A DNA stretch of 64,000 nt from Gimesia benthica. Lineage in GTDB: Bacteria > Planctomycetota > Planctomycetia > Planctomycetales > Planctomycetaceae. The position numbers and the translations under genes were made by a program. Below are positions 49,051 through 57,611 of this stretch, one piece after another. The stretch covers positions 6,212,001 through 6,276,000 of the forward strand of contig NZ_CP043930.1 in the NCBI RefSeq assembly GCF_009720525.1, in the 5' to 3' direction. The notes under the pieces were generated by a model that did not search any database, had not been told where the DNA came from, and saw only the letters and a list, made by a program, of their open reading frames with translations. Positions within the stretch are counted from its first letter, which is position 1. Every line of letters begins with the position of its first letter.

Positions 49051-50160
49051 TCACTCGCCGCCATCGTCTTCTAAAAAAGCATCTTGATGAAATTCGATCG
49101 CTTCCTCGACTTCAGGGATTCCGCACTCAATGAGGGGGGCAGGAGCCTGGCCTGCCAGAGTTCGTAGCACTGCATGAACGCCCTCCGACAGGGAATCCAT
49201 GTCGTAACCTCCTTCGAGCACGAAGGCGAGTCGGCCTGAACAATGCTGATCGGCCACTTGTTGCACAATTGCCGTAAGCATCGCGAATCCGTTGTCAGTA
49301 ACATTCCCGGCAAGATCGTTCCGGTGCCAGTCAAATCCGGCAGAGACTAGAACGAGGTCGGGATGGAATGCCTTGGCAGCCGGTACCAGGATCTCCTCAA
49401 ACGCCTTCACGATGGCGCGGTCCCCCGTTCCAGCAGGAAGGGGCACGTTCACGGTATACCCCTCTCCCAGCCCGGCTCCGGTCTCTTCCAAATCGCCGGA
49501 CCCTGGATAGAACGGGGCGGCGCGATGAACGTCGAAGAAAAGGACACTCGGGTCGGCCCAGAAGATTTCCTGGGTACCATTTCCGTGATGGGCGTCCCAA
49601 TCGACGATCAGAACCCGGTCGCAGCCCAACTTTGACTGCGCGTGGGTAGCCGCGACCGCAACATTGTTGAACAGGCAAAAACCCCTCGCTCGCGTCGGCT
49701 CGGCATGGTGCCCCGGCGGCCGCACGATCGCGAAAGCGCTGGCGGCCTCTCCCCGCAGAACCGATTCAACCGCGGCAATGGCGGTGCCTGCTGCAACTTT
49801 TGCCGCCTCAACGCTCTTGGGAGAAATGGCCGTGGTATCTTCGTCCAACCAAGCCATTTTGCCCCCCAGATCAAAAATGGTGTCCAGGTAACGAGACGTA
49901 TGAACGCGTGCCAATTGGGTACGGCTCGCTTTGGCTCCGGTTCTAAACTGAACCCGAGGGATTAGATGGGAATCGAGGTGCTCCTTGATTGCTGTCAACC
50001 GGCCCGGATGCTCGGGGTAGTCCCACTTATAATCCAGCTTGGCCAGGATCTGTTTGACACGGCGTTCTAATCGGCCCGGCAAAAAATTTTGTTCGATTTC
50101 GGGCGAGTGTTGAAGAGTTCTTTTGTCGTAGAACGCAATAATCGGGAGGGCAGCGGTCAA
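49051..50160 (-). CDS. Class II HDAC-family deacetylase / acetylpolyamine amidohydrolase-like
   Basis: A 369-residue zinc deacetylase starting at TTG with GGAG eight bases upstream. The catalytic motifs are all present: RPPGHHAEPTRARGFCLFNNVAVAA (tandem His), VLIVDWDAHHGNGTQEIFW (zinc Asp and His), VSAGFDWHRND (third zinc ligand Asp) and FVLEGGYDMDSLSEGV (transition-state region). Known bacterial relatives remove acetyl groups from acetylpolyamines, acetoin-related substrates or lysine. Adjacent to an ATP-grasp enzyme and an ectoine synthase it might act on an N-acetylated diamino acid; this is inference. It is divergent from the S41 peptidase gene by about 100 bases. Confidence 0.9.
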   Translation of the reverse strand: MTAALPIIAFYDKRTLQHSPEIEQNFLPGRLERRVKQILAKLDYKWDYPEHPGRLTAIKEHLDSHLIPRVQFRTGAKASRTQLARVHTSRYLDTIFDLGGKMAWLDEDTTAISPKSVEAAKVAAGTAIAAVESVLRGEAASAFAIVRPPGHHAEPTRARGFCLFNNVAVAATHAQSKLGCDRVLIVDWDAHHGNGTQEIFWADPSVLFFDVHRAAPFYPGSGDLEETGAGLGEGYTVNVPLPAGTGDRAIVKAFEEILVPAAKAFHPDLVLVSAGFDWHRNDLAGNVTDNGFAMLTAIVQQVADQHCSGRLAFVLEGGYDMDSLSEGVHAVLRTLAGQAPAPLIECGIPEVEEAIEFHQDAFLEDDGGE

Positions 50161-50257
50161 ATCGTCATCTCCAAAGCGATGTTGCGACTATTGATGTTAT
50201 GAGTATCATAGACGCACTGGTTAAATAGATCAATGCCGAGCGGGAGAGCCAAGCTGA

Positions 50258-51601
50258 ATGAGTAAGTCAACCATCAAGGAAGCCGATCATAACGTCGATT
50301 TCGCGACATTACAGGATGTCTGGCGATCGCGCGGGTATGGCAATCTGTTGGACATCGGTCCGAATGGTTACACGGTTTATGAAGAGACCAGCGTTAGCTG
50401 TCTGCCTGTTTTTGAAGGTTCATTGGACGAACTGGCCGAACACTACGTCGACCTACAGGTTTCGCCGCGCGGGCAGGCATTCAGTGCACGCCGGGCTGTG
50501 GGCTTGACACGACATGGCTTTCGCCGTCTCAATGCGTTGCCACATGGCTGCACTGTGGCTGATGCAGAAAGACGGTTCGATCCTGAATACAACTTCGAGG
50601 TTTTCTGGCACACGTTTGCTGAACACTACGCTTTGTTTGAATTGAAGGGAGTCGATTGGCAGTCTATGTACTCGACCTACCGCCCTATGGTTGACGCGGA
50701 GACTGGACACCGCCGTTTGTTTCAGATCTTCGTAGAAATGTTGAGGCCGCTGAGTGATGGACATGTCCAATTACACACGACCTGCGGCCACTTCAACGCC
50801 GGCGCAGCCGTGCCTCTACACGACCGGCTGGCGGCCGAGTTGGACAAGGCGGATGATGCACGCGAGGTCTCGTCCTATCTTGCAGAGCTTCGCGAATGGC
50901 TGCTGGATACGATTCGAGAAGACTATCTCCAATCTCGCTCACGACGATCCGGCAGCCGCCACCTGGAATGGGGACAGCTCGATGATGCCACCGGATACCT
51001 TGCCATCCGTGCCATGGCCGGGCTATCGGGTCATGTGGGCCAACCCCGGCTCGATTTGCAGGCGGTGGATGCAGCCATGGAGCAAGTGATGGAGGAAATG
51101 GGCCATCTTGCCACGCTGGTTGTCGATTTGCGGGGCAACGGCGGAGGCTATGACGCAGTGGCTCTGCGACTGGCCTCTTATTTGACGGATCGCAAACGAT
51201 TGGCCTTCAGCAAATCGGCACGCCACGGTACAAGCTATACGGGTAAGCAGAACGTTTACGTCGAACCGCGGGCAGACAGGCGATACGCGGGCCGACTGGT
51301 CATTCTGACCAGCGGCCTGACCGCGAGCGCTGCCGAGGTCTTCGTCCTGGCGCTGTTGCAACACCCACGTCTTACTCTGATTGGCGAGCCAACTCATGGG
51401 ATTCTGTCCGACGCCATGGAGCGCCATCTTCCCAATGGATGGTTCATGAGCTTGTCCAACGAGATCTATCAGGCTTTCGACGGAGAACTGTACGAGAACG
51501 ACGGGATTCCACCGCACGTCGAAATCCCGTTCCTGGATCAGCGCAACCGCGAAGCAGGACGCGACCCCATGTTGGATTTTGTAATGGACATATCGCCGTA
51601 A
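50258..51601 (+). CDS. S41-family (tail-specific/tricorn-type) serine peptidase, apparently cytoplasmic
   Basis: A 447-residue protein with an N-terminal non-catalytic part and a C-terminal S41 domain: YLAIRAMAGLSG, LVVDLRGNGGGYDAVALRLASYL and LVILTSGLTASAAEVFVLALLQHPRLTLIGEPTHG, in which the catalytic Ser lies in TASAAE. No signal peptide or PDZ domain is obvious, unlike CtpA-type proteases, so it resembles the tricorn-core or retinoid-binding-like subfamily. A GGGAGAG site precedes the ATG. It shares a short divergent promoter region with the HDAC-like gene; the two may be co-regulated. The substrate is unknown. Confidence 0.85.
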   Translation: MSKSTIKEADHNVDFATLQDVWRSRGYGNLLDIGPNGYTVYEETSVSCLPVFEGSLDELAEHYVDLQVSPRGQAFSARRAVGLTRHGFRRLNALPHGCTVADAERRFDPEYNFEVFWHTFAEHYALFELKGVDWQSMYSTYRPMVDAETGHRRLFQIFVEMLRPLSDGHVQLHTTCGHFNAGAAVPLHDRLAAELDKADDAREVSSYLAELREWLLDTIREDYLQSRSRRSGSRHLEWGQLDDATGYLAIRAMAGLSGHVGQPRLDLQAVDAAMEQVMEEMGHLATLVVDLRGNGGGYDAVALRLASYLTDRKRLAFSKSARHGTSYTGKQNVYVEPRADRRYAGRLVILTSGLTASAAEVFVLALLQHPRLTLIGEPTHGILSDAMERHLPNGWFMSLSNEIYQAFDGELYENDGIPPHVEIPFLDQRNREAGRDPMLDFVMDISP

Positions 51602-51626
51602 ATGCGCAGCACAAGGGATCGCAACA

Positions 51627-51770
51627 GTGGTCTACCTCATTATTGTCTGGCTCTCAACCGTTCTGGTTGATACGTTCGAGACCATCAGTGAATACGATTT
51701 GGCACCATTTCGTATTGTGCGTACACCTGCGACGCCGCGGTTGACTCGTTTTATTTCGGTTAATGGCTAA
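51627..51770 (+). pseudogene. Possible N-terminal fragment of a two-TM ion-channel-like membrane protein
   Basis: The 48 codons read VVYLIIVWLSTVLVDTFETI, like the first helix of planctomycete potassium-channel-type proteins (usually continuing with PRRV). They then change to an unrelated tail and stop. Too short to be certain. Confidence 0.25.
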
Positions 51771-51818
51771 AATTAGTATAAATATCGATGATTCATTTAA
51801 ATCGACTGGTGGAGAAAG

Positions 51819-52106
51819 ATGTCCCGTGGCGCCTACGTGGAGAAACAACTCAAAGCACAAATAGACGAATGGAACGCGAAGCTGGATCAGTGGGAGGCCA
51901 GAGCACGAGAGGCGGAGGCCAAAACAAAGATCAGTTACGAGGAACGCCTGAGCAAATTACGTCAACAGAGAGACAATGCCCAGAGCAAGCTGGAAGAATT
52001 GCAATCTGCGGGCGAAAAAGCTTGGGAAGATCTGAAAAGCAGCGCAGAGAAGACGTTCGCCAATTTGCGAGCCGGCATCGAGCGTGTATCCTCACATTCC
52101 CAATAA
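51819..52106 (+). CDS. Small coiled-coil stress-type protein
   Basis: A 95-residue, highly charged, almost wholly helical protein (MSRGAYVEKQLKAQIDEWNAKLDQWEARAREAEAKTKISYEERLSKLRQQRDNAQSKLEELQ, then AGEKAWEDLKSSAEKTFANL). It matches the pattern of the widespread small coiled-coil proteins related to cyanobacterial Sll1863, often encoded near ion-transport or stress genes. No signal or Cys. It follows a decayed channel-like fragment on the same strand. Function is unproven. Confidence 0.7.
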   Translation: MSRGAYVEKQLKAQIDEWNAKLDQWEARAREAEAKTKISYEERLSKLRQQRDNAQSKLEELQSAGEKAWEDLKSSAEKTFANLRAGIERVSSHSQ

Positions 52107-52160
52107 AAGTTGCTCCGTGAATTCATCGCGATACTTTAATCCCTAAAGTAGGACACAAGC

Positions 52161-52336
52161 ATGTCGTTCGCGATTTCGGAATTCGCAATAAGTAAGATGA
52201 TCGAAATCGCTTTGACAGGAAATCTGCCCAAGGAAGTCTTCGAGGAATTTGTTCTGTTGACGGAACAGCGGATCAAGCAATTCGGCAAAAGGTTCGCGTG
52301 CTGGTCACCATACCTGAATTCCATGGCTGGGACCGT
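52161..52336 (+). pseudogene. Hypothetical gene cut by IS copy B
   Basis: An open frame MSFAISEFAISKMIEIALTGNLPKEVFEEFVLLTEQRIKQFGKRF runs into the left end of the IS at 52337 and stops within it at 52373. It may be the 5' part of a small interrupted gene; no family recognised. Confidence 0.3.
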
Positions 52337-53046
52337 CCCGTACAAAACAAGTTTCATAACGACTCGTATATGAGTTAATTCCTGAGGTTGTAAAACCGAA
52401 GAAACTTACACCCTCTACGTGAAATCTGGATTCTGCCTGGGTCATGAAACAGGAAAAAGCATTCGTAACCACATTGTCGGCCGGGATAAGAATCCGAACT
52501 GCCTGATCCATGGTCGAGACACAAAGTTCACCACCGAGTTCAAGCAGTTCCTGAACAACAAAGGCATCCAGCGTAAGAAGCTCCGATCCTACCTACCGAT
52601 CTGAATGCCCGGGTCGATAGATTTGTACAAACGATTAAATACGAAGTCTTGAACCATTTCATCGCTTTCGGTCAACGGCATTTCGATTATCTCGTTTCTG
52701 AATTCGTTGATTATTACAACAAACATCGAGCGCAAAGTTCACGAGAACATCTACCGCCCTGCTGTGCCGAGCCGCCATCGGAATTCGAGACAATCAGGCT
52801 CGCTAAAATCCACTGCAAGGAACATCTCAGAGGGCTGATCGAGTCGTACGAGCAGATCGCGGCATACATCAATTCGAGTACAAGTCATTTCTTCACGCTC
52901 AGCGTACGTACGTTCGCTCCGAAAAAGTCACAACCAACAGTCCTTCACGGTCTTCGTGCCCTGACCCACGTCAGTCCTTTTACAAGTTTTTGTCTTCAAA
53001 GATCAATTAACTATGGGACTTAACGGGTGGCAGTCTTTTTGTACCC
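52337..53046 (+). mobile_element. Integrase-type insertion sequence remnant (copy B) with broken transposase
   Basis: The left end CCCGTACAAAAC matches the scar at 42985; the right end ...CAGTCTTTTT-GTACCC matches copy A in inverse orientation. Within 52419-53023 the plus strand encodes rve-core pieces in two frames: LIHGRDTKFTTEFKQFLNNKGIQRKKLRSYLP, then (after a frameshift near 52600) NARVDRFVQTIKYEVLNHFIAFGQRHFDYLVSEFVDYYNKHRAQSSREHLPP. The HTH part and the first catalytic Asp are absent. Confidence 0.7.
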
Positions 53047-53093
53047 GACGCTCCTGTGCACAATGTGTGTACTGGAGATTTTTTGAGACGCGC

Positions 53094-53132
53094 AAAAAAC
53101 AACGCTAAGCTATTGAATTCAACTGCTTAGCG
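53094..53132 (-). terminator. Minus-strand terminator downstream of the integrase
   Basis: A perfect 8-bp stem CGCTAAGC / GCTTAGCG with a 14-nt loop. Read on the minus strand it is followed by TTG and six T. Confidence 0.7.
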
Positions 53133-53146
53133 CGTTTGGTCAGTTT

Positions 53147-53173
53147 AAAAGCGGAGAGAGGGGGACTCTCCGC
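53147..53173 (-). terminator. Second minus-strand hairpin; possible tRNA-Ser-like attachment remnant
   Basis: On the minus strand GCGGAGAG and CTCTCCGC flank a 7-nt loop and are followed by TTTT, as in a terminator. The sequence GAGTCCCCCTCTCTCCGC also resembles the 3' end (T-arm side plus acceptor) of a tRNA-Ser gene, a common attachment target of tyrosine recombinases. Either reading is possible. Confidence 0.45.
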
Positions 53174-53309
53174 CTGGGTGGTTTCAAAGCTGATTTCAAC
53201 GCGACGAAAATAAACCCAATGGTGCGTAACTAATTGAAAATAAAACAGTTGCTTACTTCGATATTTTTCGGTTCGGCAACCACACGCTTGATCCGGCTGT
53301 CTGGCGTTT

Positions 53310-53337
53310 GCACCAGTTGTGCACCAGCGGTGCACCA
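53310..53337. repeat. Three GCACCA direct repeats spaced 11 bp next to the integrase stop
   Basis: GCACCAG at 53310 and 53321 and GCACCA at 53332, exactly 11 bases apart, begin 8 bases beyond the integrase stop codon. They could be recombinase arm-type or core sites. Confidence 0.5.
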
Positions 53338-53344
53338 ACCGAAT

Positions 53345-54913
53345 TTAAACATTCTGACCACCTTCAGGTAATGTATCTTGTACTGGATTCGATCGACTTT
53401 GACAAGCACTTATTTTTGATGTTACAAGTTGTTCGGTGCGAGTCTTAATCGCATCCAGCAGGGGACTGATCTTATTGTAATACTTAACGATTTCCTGCTT
53501 AGGGTTCAGGGGGGAATACACATTGATTATATCATTCACGGTGTGTTCTGTTAGGTATCGTAATTCTAATAAGGGGATTCCAGCCTCTTTCATCTCCTGT
53601 GTAATTGAGCCGCGTAGGTCATAAGGTTTACCTGGCTCATCTTTCCCAATCACCTGACGCAATTGTTTTCCCACATAGGCACTGGTAACACCACCTGCTT
53701 TGTTTAAGAAATCACGAAATGCAGCTTTCCGATCCTGGCTATTTCGAACTTTGCCTTTTGGTAACTTAGCCAATTCATCTTGATACTGTTGTTCTAAATC
53801 TGGAGTTGAATTAAACGTATATTTTCTTGATGTTTTACCCTGACATGTTTTCCGATTTAAGAAAAGCGGTCCTTCAACACGCTCTCCCACCAACGTCTGT
53901 AACAAAGGCATCAGTTCATCAGGTAATGGAAATTGAACATCAACTTTTCCTTTGTTGAAATCTGATCCACCCAATCGTGTCCCAAAATGTACCTGCTGCT
54001 TTTCGAAGTCCACATCACTGACGAGGAGTCCTGCGACATCTTCTAAACGGATTGGTAAAACTAAAAGTATGCTCAGCGACATGAATTGCCAGTCATCCAT
54101 GGCCTTTAAGAGCTTAATCCTTCGCTCAAGTGGAAAAACACAATCACGAAGAGGGTCCTTACTGAATGATTTTTCGAAAAGCTCATGGGTAATAGGATTG
54201 ACGAAATCGGGTGGCAAATTGCGTACATCTGCTCTACAGGCCCAGTTAAGGGCCATCCTTAAGGTATCCCCACAGTGTTTGATATGCCGTGAGGACATCA
54301 ATTTAGTGGGAGCGTTTGCACTACCATTTCTCGTTATTTTACGGTTGAACAAATATTCAAGTGATTCAAGAGCAAAGTCCCTATCGAGTGACAGTGCAGT
54401 GGGCCATCTTTTAAGTGATCGAGCTAATTCCGAAAAATCCAGATAAGGCGAAAGCCGATTATAATAGGTTCTGGCAGTCTGTTCTCCACAGACTTTACGT
54501 TTTTCGATCAAGAATCTATCACAAAGTTCGCGCAGAGTCAGATTTGGAATTCTTCTGGTTTTTAATATCTGCTTACGGGCGTCACTCGGGGGCACAAATG
54601 TGCCAGAGTCTAGCCTATGCAACAGTTCTCTCAGCTTAGATTTGGCTTCCTGTGGATCTGTTCCTAGTGTTTCTCCAAACGGTCTTCTTTCAAAACGGCC
54701 ACGCGCCAGATATTTCCCATCTCTTTCGTAGATGTGGACGTTGACACCAACTCTTGTTTCATGTGTATGATCTCCCATCAGTTTTGAGCGAACCATCTTG
54801 CGAGATTTAGACGGTGACTTTCGGGCGGTCTCTAAAGAATCATTAGGAGTGGGATCCTGACATTCTTTTTCCCGATAAGGCTGGTTAGAATTATTCTGCA
54901 CATCTGTGGACAT
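53345..54913 (-). CDS. Site-specific tyrosine recombinase (integrase)
   Basis: A 522-residue phage-integrase-family protein. The N-terminal 60 residues are polar. An arm/core-binding region follows (LTLRELCDRFLIEKRKVCGEQTARTYYNRLSPYL). In the catalytic domain the first Arg lies in LVLPIRLEDVAGLLVSDVDFEKQQV. Box II is PYDLRGSITQEMKEAGIPLLELRYLTEHTVNDIINVYSPL, which contains the second Arg, the EHT His and the nucleophile Tyr; the usual HxxR is YxxR here. Such recombinases mark the end of integrated islands. The CBASS genes lie on its upstream side, so it likely mobilised or still borders the defence island. Terminator-like hairpins follow its 3' end. Confidence 0.9.
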   Translation of the reverse strand: MSTDVQNNSNQPYREKECQDPTPNDSLETARKSPSKSRKMVRSKLMGDHTHETRVGVNVHIYERDGKYLARGRFERRPFGETLGTDPQEAKSKLRELLHRLDSGTFVPPSDARKQILKTRRIPNLTLRELCDRFLIEKRKVCGEQTARTYYNRLSPYLDFSELARSLKRWPTALSLDRDFALESLEYLFNRKITRNGSANAPTKLMSSRHIKHCGDTLRMALNWACRADVRNLPPDFVNPITHELFEKSFSKDPLRDCVFPLERRIKLLKAMDDWQFMSLSILLVLPIRLEDVAGLLVSDVDFEKQQVHFGTRLGGSDFNKGKVDVQFPLPDELMPLLQTLVGERVEGPLFLNRKTCQGKTSRKYTFNSTPDLEQQYQDELAKLPKGKVRNSQDRKAAFRDFLNKAGGVTSAYVGKQLRQVIGKDEPGKPYDLRGSITQEMKEAGIPLLELRYLTEHTVNDIINVYSPLNPKQEIVKYYNKISPLLDAIKTRTEQLVTSKISACQSRSNPVQDTLPEGGQNV

Positions 54914-55092
54914 CAGAAATCACCGGATAGCTGGAAGAAAATATTAGATCCGGCAGAACTATTCCAAGATGGTCGGAGGATATCGAGGTAAACGTTTTAG
55001 AATTCGTTTACCTCAATTTGGGAGTCATTGATTTGATTATGTTTATTTATACATTCGTGTATATTGAAGCGTACTGTTGAAGGAGGCTCAGT

Positions 55093-56202
55093 GTGTCCCA
55101 GAACTCGAAGATTCAAGAGGAGAACTATACTGCATGGGAAGAGTTGAAGAAGCGTTATCCCGATCGATTGTGTCTGGATGAAGAAGTGATTTATGCCTTG
55201 CCAGTTGATTTTATAAGTGCCCTGAATAAACATCTTCCCGGTCTGTGGACTAAAAAAGATCTTCATTTTGAGTATGACCTAAATGAGATCGCAGGGATGG
55301 GGCTCTTTTTAAAACAGCCTTTTTGGTACCCCCTGCTAAAAGAATATTTTCCCCCTACTAACGATGGCACCCGCCGTTTCCTGGCTGAACATACTAGAAT
55401 CAGTAATAACCTTCGTTTAACGATTGAAGAGTACTTGAGACGCCATGATTGCTCTGATTTCATGATCAAAAAATATTTTAAGGAGGAAGAGAAGTATAAG
55501 TTACAGGCTCAGCAACGCCAAATTGGATATGCTGGCTGGTTGGTGACAGATCCCGGGTTTCAGCTTTCCAAGGCAGGGTTTGTAGGGGAGTGGTGGGAGC
55601 AGATTGAACAACAGGGTGAGTTCCCTAGTGTCCCTCCTATGAAGATGCTAAGAGACTCAACTCCGCTTCCCCAAAGCCAGAGACCTTATTATGCAGGTTA
55701 CACTCAGTTTTATTACGAATGGAGCCTGGAAAGGCTGGCAACACTACATCTGCCAGTACCAATGCATTCGAATCCCGTCGGGGCTTCCCAATATAGCGAG
55801 GAAGTTAGTGAAGCGGCAGGACTGTCGCTGTTTGTACCCTGGTACCTACTTGCCGATCAGGATCTGAAACTGCAGGACATCGCAAATCATCATCTGATGT
55901 ACGGACATAAAAAACACCTTGAGGGTTGGATCAGCAAAAAAAATCGCGAAGAAGATAAGTGGGGATATAACAGGTATTCGATCATGCTGAAAATGTTTGT
56001 TTTCCTAAAATGTGGTTTGTATCCCAGATACAATAAGCGTCTGATTCGCAAGATGAGGAAGATCGACGAAGCGTTTACAGAATTCATGGAGGGGGCAGAA
56101 CTCGATCCATTAGAGCTGGAAAAAAAATTTCAGAGTACTCGAAAAACCAGACAAGAATTACAACGCCGATTGAAAAAATGTCAGGAAGCAGTTGAAACTT
56201 GA
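55093..56202 (+). CDS. Unknown 369-residue protein between integrase and CBASS
   Basis: Starts at GTG with AAGGAGG six bases upstream, so it should be well translated. The protein is soluble, rich in Tyr, Trp, Lys and Glu, with no signal peptide. It has a hydrophobic SLFVPWYLLADQDLKLQDIANHHLMYGHKKHLEGWI region, then KMFVFLKCGLYPRYNKR, and ends in a charged coiled coil (LELEKKFQSTRKTRQELQRRLKKCQEAVET). No nuclease, ATPase or transposase motif was recognised. It is divergent from the integrase and convergent with capH-capP. Its position inside a defence island makes a defence or cargo role possible, but this is inferred only from location. Confidence 0.75.
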   Translation: MSQNSKIQEENYTAWEELKKRYPDRLCLDEEVIYALPVDFISALNKHLPGLWTKKDLHFEYDLNEIAGMGLFLKQPFWYPLLKEYFPPTNDGTRRFLAEHTRISNNLRLTIEEYLRRHDCSDFMIKKYFKEEEKYKLQAQQRQIGYAGWLVTDPGFQLSKAGFVGEWWEQIEQQGEFPSVPPMKMLRDSTPLPQSQRPYYAGYTQFYYEWSLERLATLHLPVPMHSNPVGASQYSEEVSEAAGLSLFVPWYLLADQDLKLQDIANHHLMYGHKKHLEGWISKKNREEDKWGYNRYSIMLKMFVFLKCGLYPRYNKRLIRKMRKIDEAFTEFMEGAELDPLELEKKFQSTRKTRQELQRRLKKCQEAVET

Positions 56203-56522
56203 AGTCAAAATACAGAATCTTAGTATAAAGATTCTGAGAATTCATTGTCTCATTCAATCGGATTGGATGAACAATAGATAAGCGTTTTCCATCCTATTTA
56301 TTATGACACGTTTTTGGCCAAAATTTAGGTCAAAAGTGCTACTGATAAGGATAAGGCGATCAAGACAGAGACGATGGGGAAAAGATGACTGCCACCAGGT
56401 GAGAAATAGCAAAAATATGCCTCACTCAGCTAAATATTACCAGATTTCTGTACCGGAACCTGGATGTGCCTCTAAATACTCAGTTTAGCAAGGCGTTTTT
56501 GAGGTTATTTGAAGCAGTGTGA
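56203..56522. other. Spacer between convergent genes
   Basis: A hairpin AGAATCTT-AGTATA-AAGATTCT (56214-56235) lies just after the preceding gene but lacks a T run. No gene is supported in the rest. Confidence 0.4.
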
Positions 56523-56654
56523 TCACTCGTCTCCAGCTGAATCCGGACAGCCGCACTGAAAGTCTATCAATTGAATCATATCCGCTTCGATGTCAGGAAC
56601 CGGTTCGGCCAACGTGTTTCTTTCAAGTTGAATGTCACGATGTAAGCGGGCCAT
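56523..56654 (-). CDS. Possible 43-residue protein following capP
   Basis: The minus strand from ATG at 56654 reads MARLHRDIQLERNTLAEPVPDIE, ADMIQLIDFQCGCPDSAGDE and stop. It begins 8 bases after the capP stop, so it could be translated by coupling. It has a C-G-C pair near the end and an amphipathic start. No ribosome site and no family recognised, so coding status is uncertain. Confidence 0.35.
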   Translation of the reverse strand: MARLHRDIQLERNTLAEPVPDIEADMIQLIDFQCGCPDSAGDE

Positions 56655-56662
56655 CAACGCAA

Positions 56663-57607
56663 TTACAGGGGACGTAGAATGGCGACGATGCTTGAGGCGC
56701 CGTCGGGACCGGTTGCTTCTTCAGATGTGAACACGGGCAATGCATGAATACGAAAACGTCCGTGAAGTGTCCCAAGATCGAGGTGACAATGTCCGTCCTG
56801 AATAGTTTGACTAACTGATGCAGCATGGATTGGACCTACGCTCGGAACCGACTTGTTTTTGGGGATGTGACTGGTGCCGACGCGTTCGAATGCATCGTTC
56901 AAGATGGCATAGTCGACTCGCAACATTGGTGACGGCATCCGCAATGCTTCCCCGAACAACGGTTTTTGACGCCGGTTGCGGTTGACGAGCCGTTGTTCGG
57001 TGGGTTTCAGTTTCCAGCTGAAAAACACAGCCGCCATCGGTTCGGGATGCAGTTCGACCAAACGTCGAACCGTGGCATCGCGGGAGGCGATATAATAGTT
57101 TGCAAGCTCTGCGATGTTTGCTGCTGAGAGTTCGAAGCTGTCGATTCGATCACGAAACCAGGGATCGGGAAACATCAGCTCCGAAGCAGCAACATCACAC
57201 AGCGTTTCGAGCAGGTCTTCTGGGGCTGCCCAGTTGCGTTCGGTCCCCTTTCGACACCGGACGGCCAGTTGGTATTCCGGAAATAGAGTGTGTCCAATTT
57301 CGTGGCCGATGCTGAACCGTTGGCGTGATTCCGGCCGCGATTTGCTTACTCGTAATACAACTCGCCCATCAGCTTCCGGAGCAATCTCGGAATCCGGGCT
57401 GAATCGCGGATCGTCATCCGACCAGTGTAGTCCGCGTACACTGGCAATGGCCTTGAGGTTGAACGGGGGTTGTTCGCCGAAGAGCGAAACGTAGTCCGTG
57501 ATGACACGGCGTGCCTTCACCCTGACTGCCTCAAAGGGATCCTCCTCTCCGGTTTCATCGATAATGGCCTGAACGTGTTTATGGTAATTCTGGCGGCCCG
57601 GCGACAT
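56663..57607 (-). CDS. capP: ImmA/IrrE-type zinc metallopeptidase, CapP-like regulator of CBASS
   Basis: A 314-residue protease. I chose ATG at 57607 (AAGGGG 11 bases before it, four bases after the capH stop). A much longer frame reaches 57766 but its extra residues overlap capH. The zinc site is HEIGH (His102, Glu103, His106) with downstream Glu143 in AASELMFPDPW, the usual third ligand. The C-terminal half resembles the sensor domain of ImmA/IrrE proteins. In described CBASS loci CapP is activated by single-stranded DNA and cleaves the repressor CapH, switching on immunity after DNA damage. Pairing with an XRE gene and divergence from a CBASS operon support the assignment; cleavage itself is not shown. 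Confidence 0.82.
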   Translation of the reverse strand: MSPGRQNYHKHVQAIIDETGEEDPFEAVRVKARRVITDYVSLFGEQPPFNLKAIASVRGLHWSDDDPRFSPDSEIAPEADGRVVLRVSKSRPESRQRFSIGHEIGHTLFPEYQLAVRCRKGTERNWAAPEDLLETLCDVAASELMFPDPWFRDRIDSFELSAANIAELANYYIASRDATVRRLVELHPEPMAAVFFSWKLKPTEQRLVNRNRRQKPLFGEALRMPSPMLRVDYAILNDAFERVGTSHIPKNKSVPSVGPIHAASVSQTIQDGHCHLDLGTLHGRFRIHALPVFTSEEATGPDGASSIVAILRPL

Positions 57608-57611
57608 CGTC

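Noticed and set aside
53105-53338. A 77-residue frame after the integrase
   Set aside because: It overlaps the hairpins and the GCACCA repeats and has no ribosome site; regulatory or attachment DNA is more likely.
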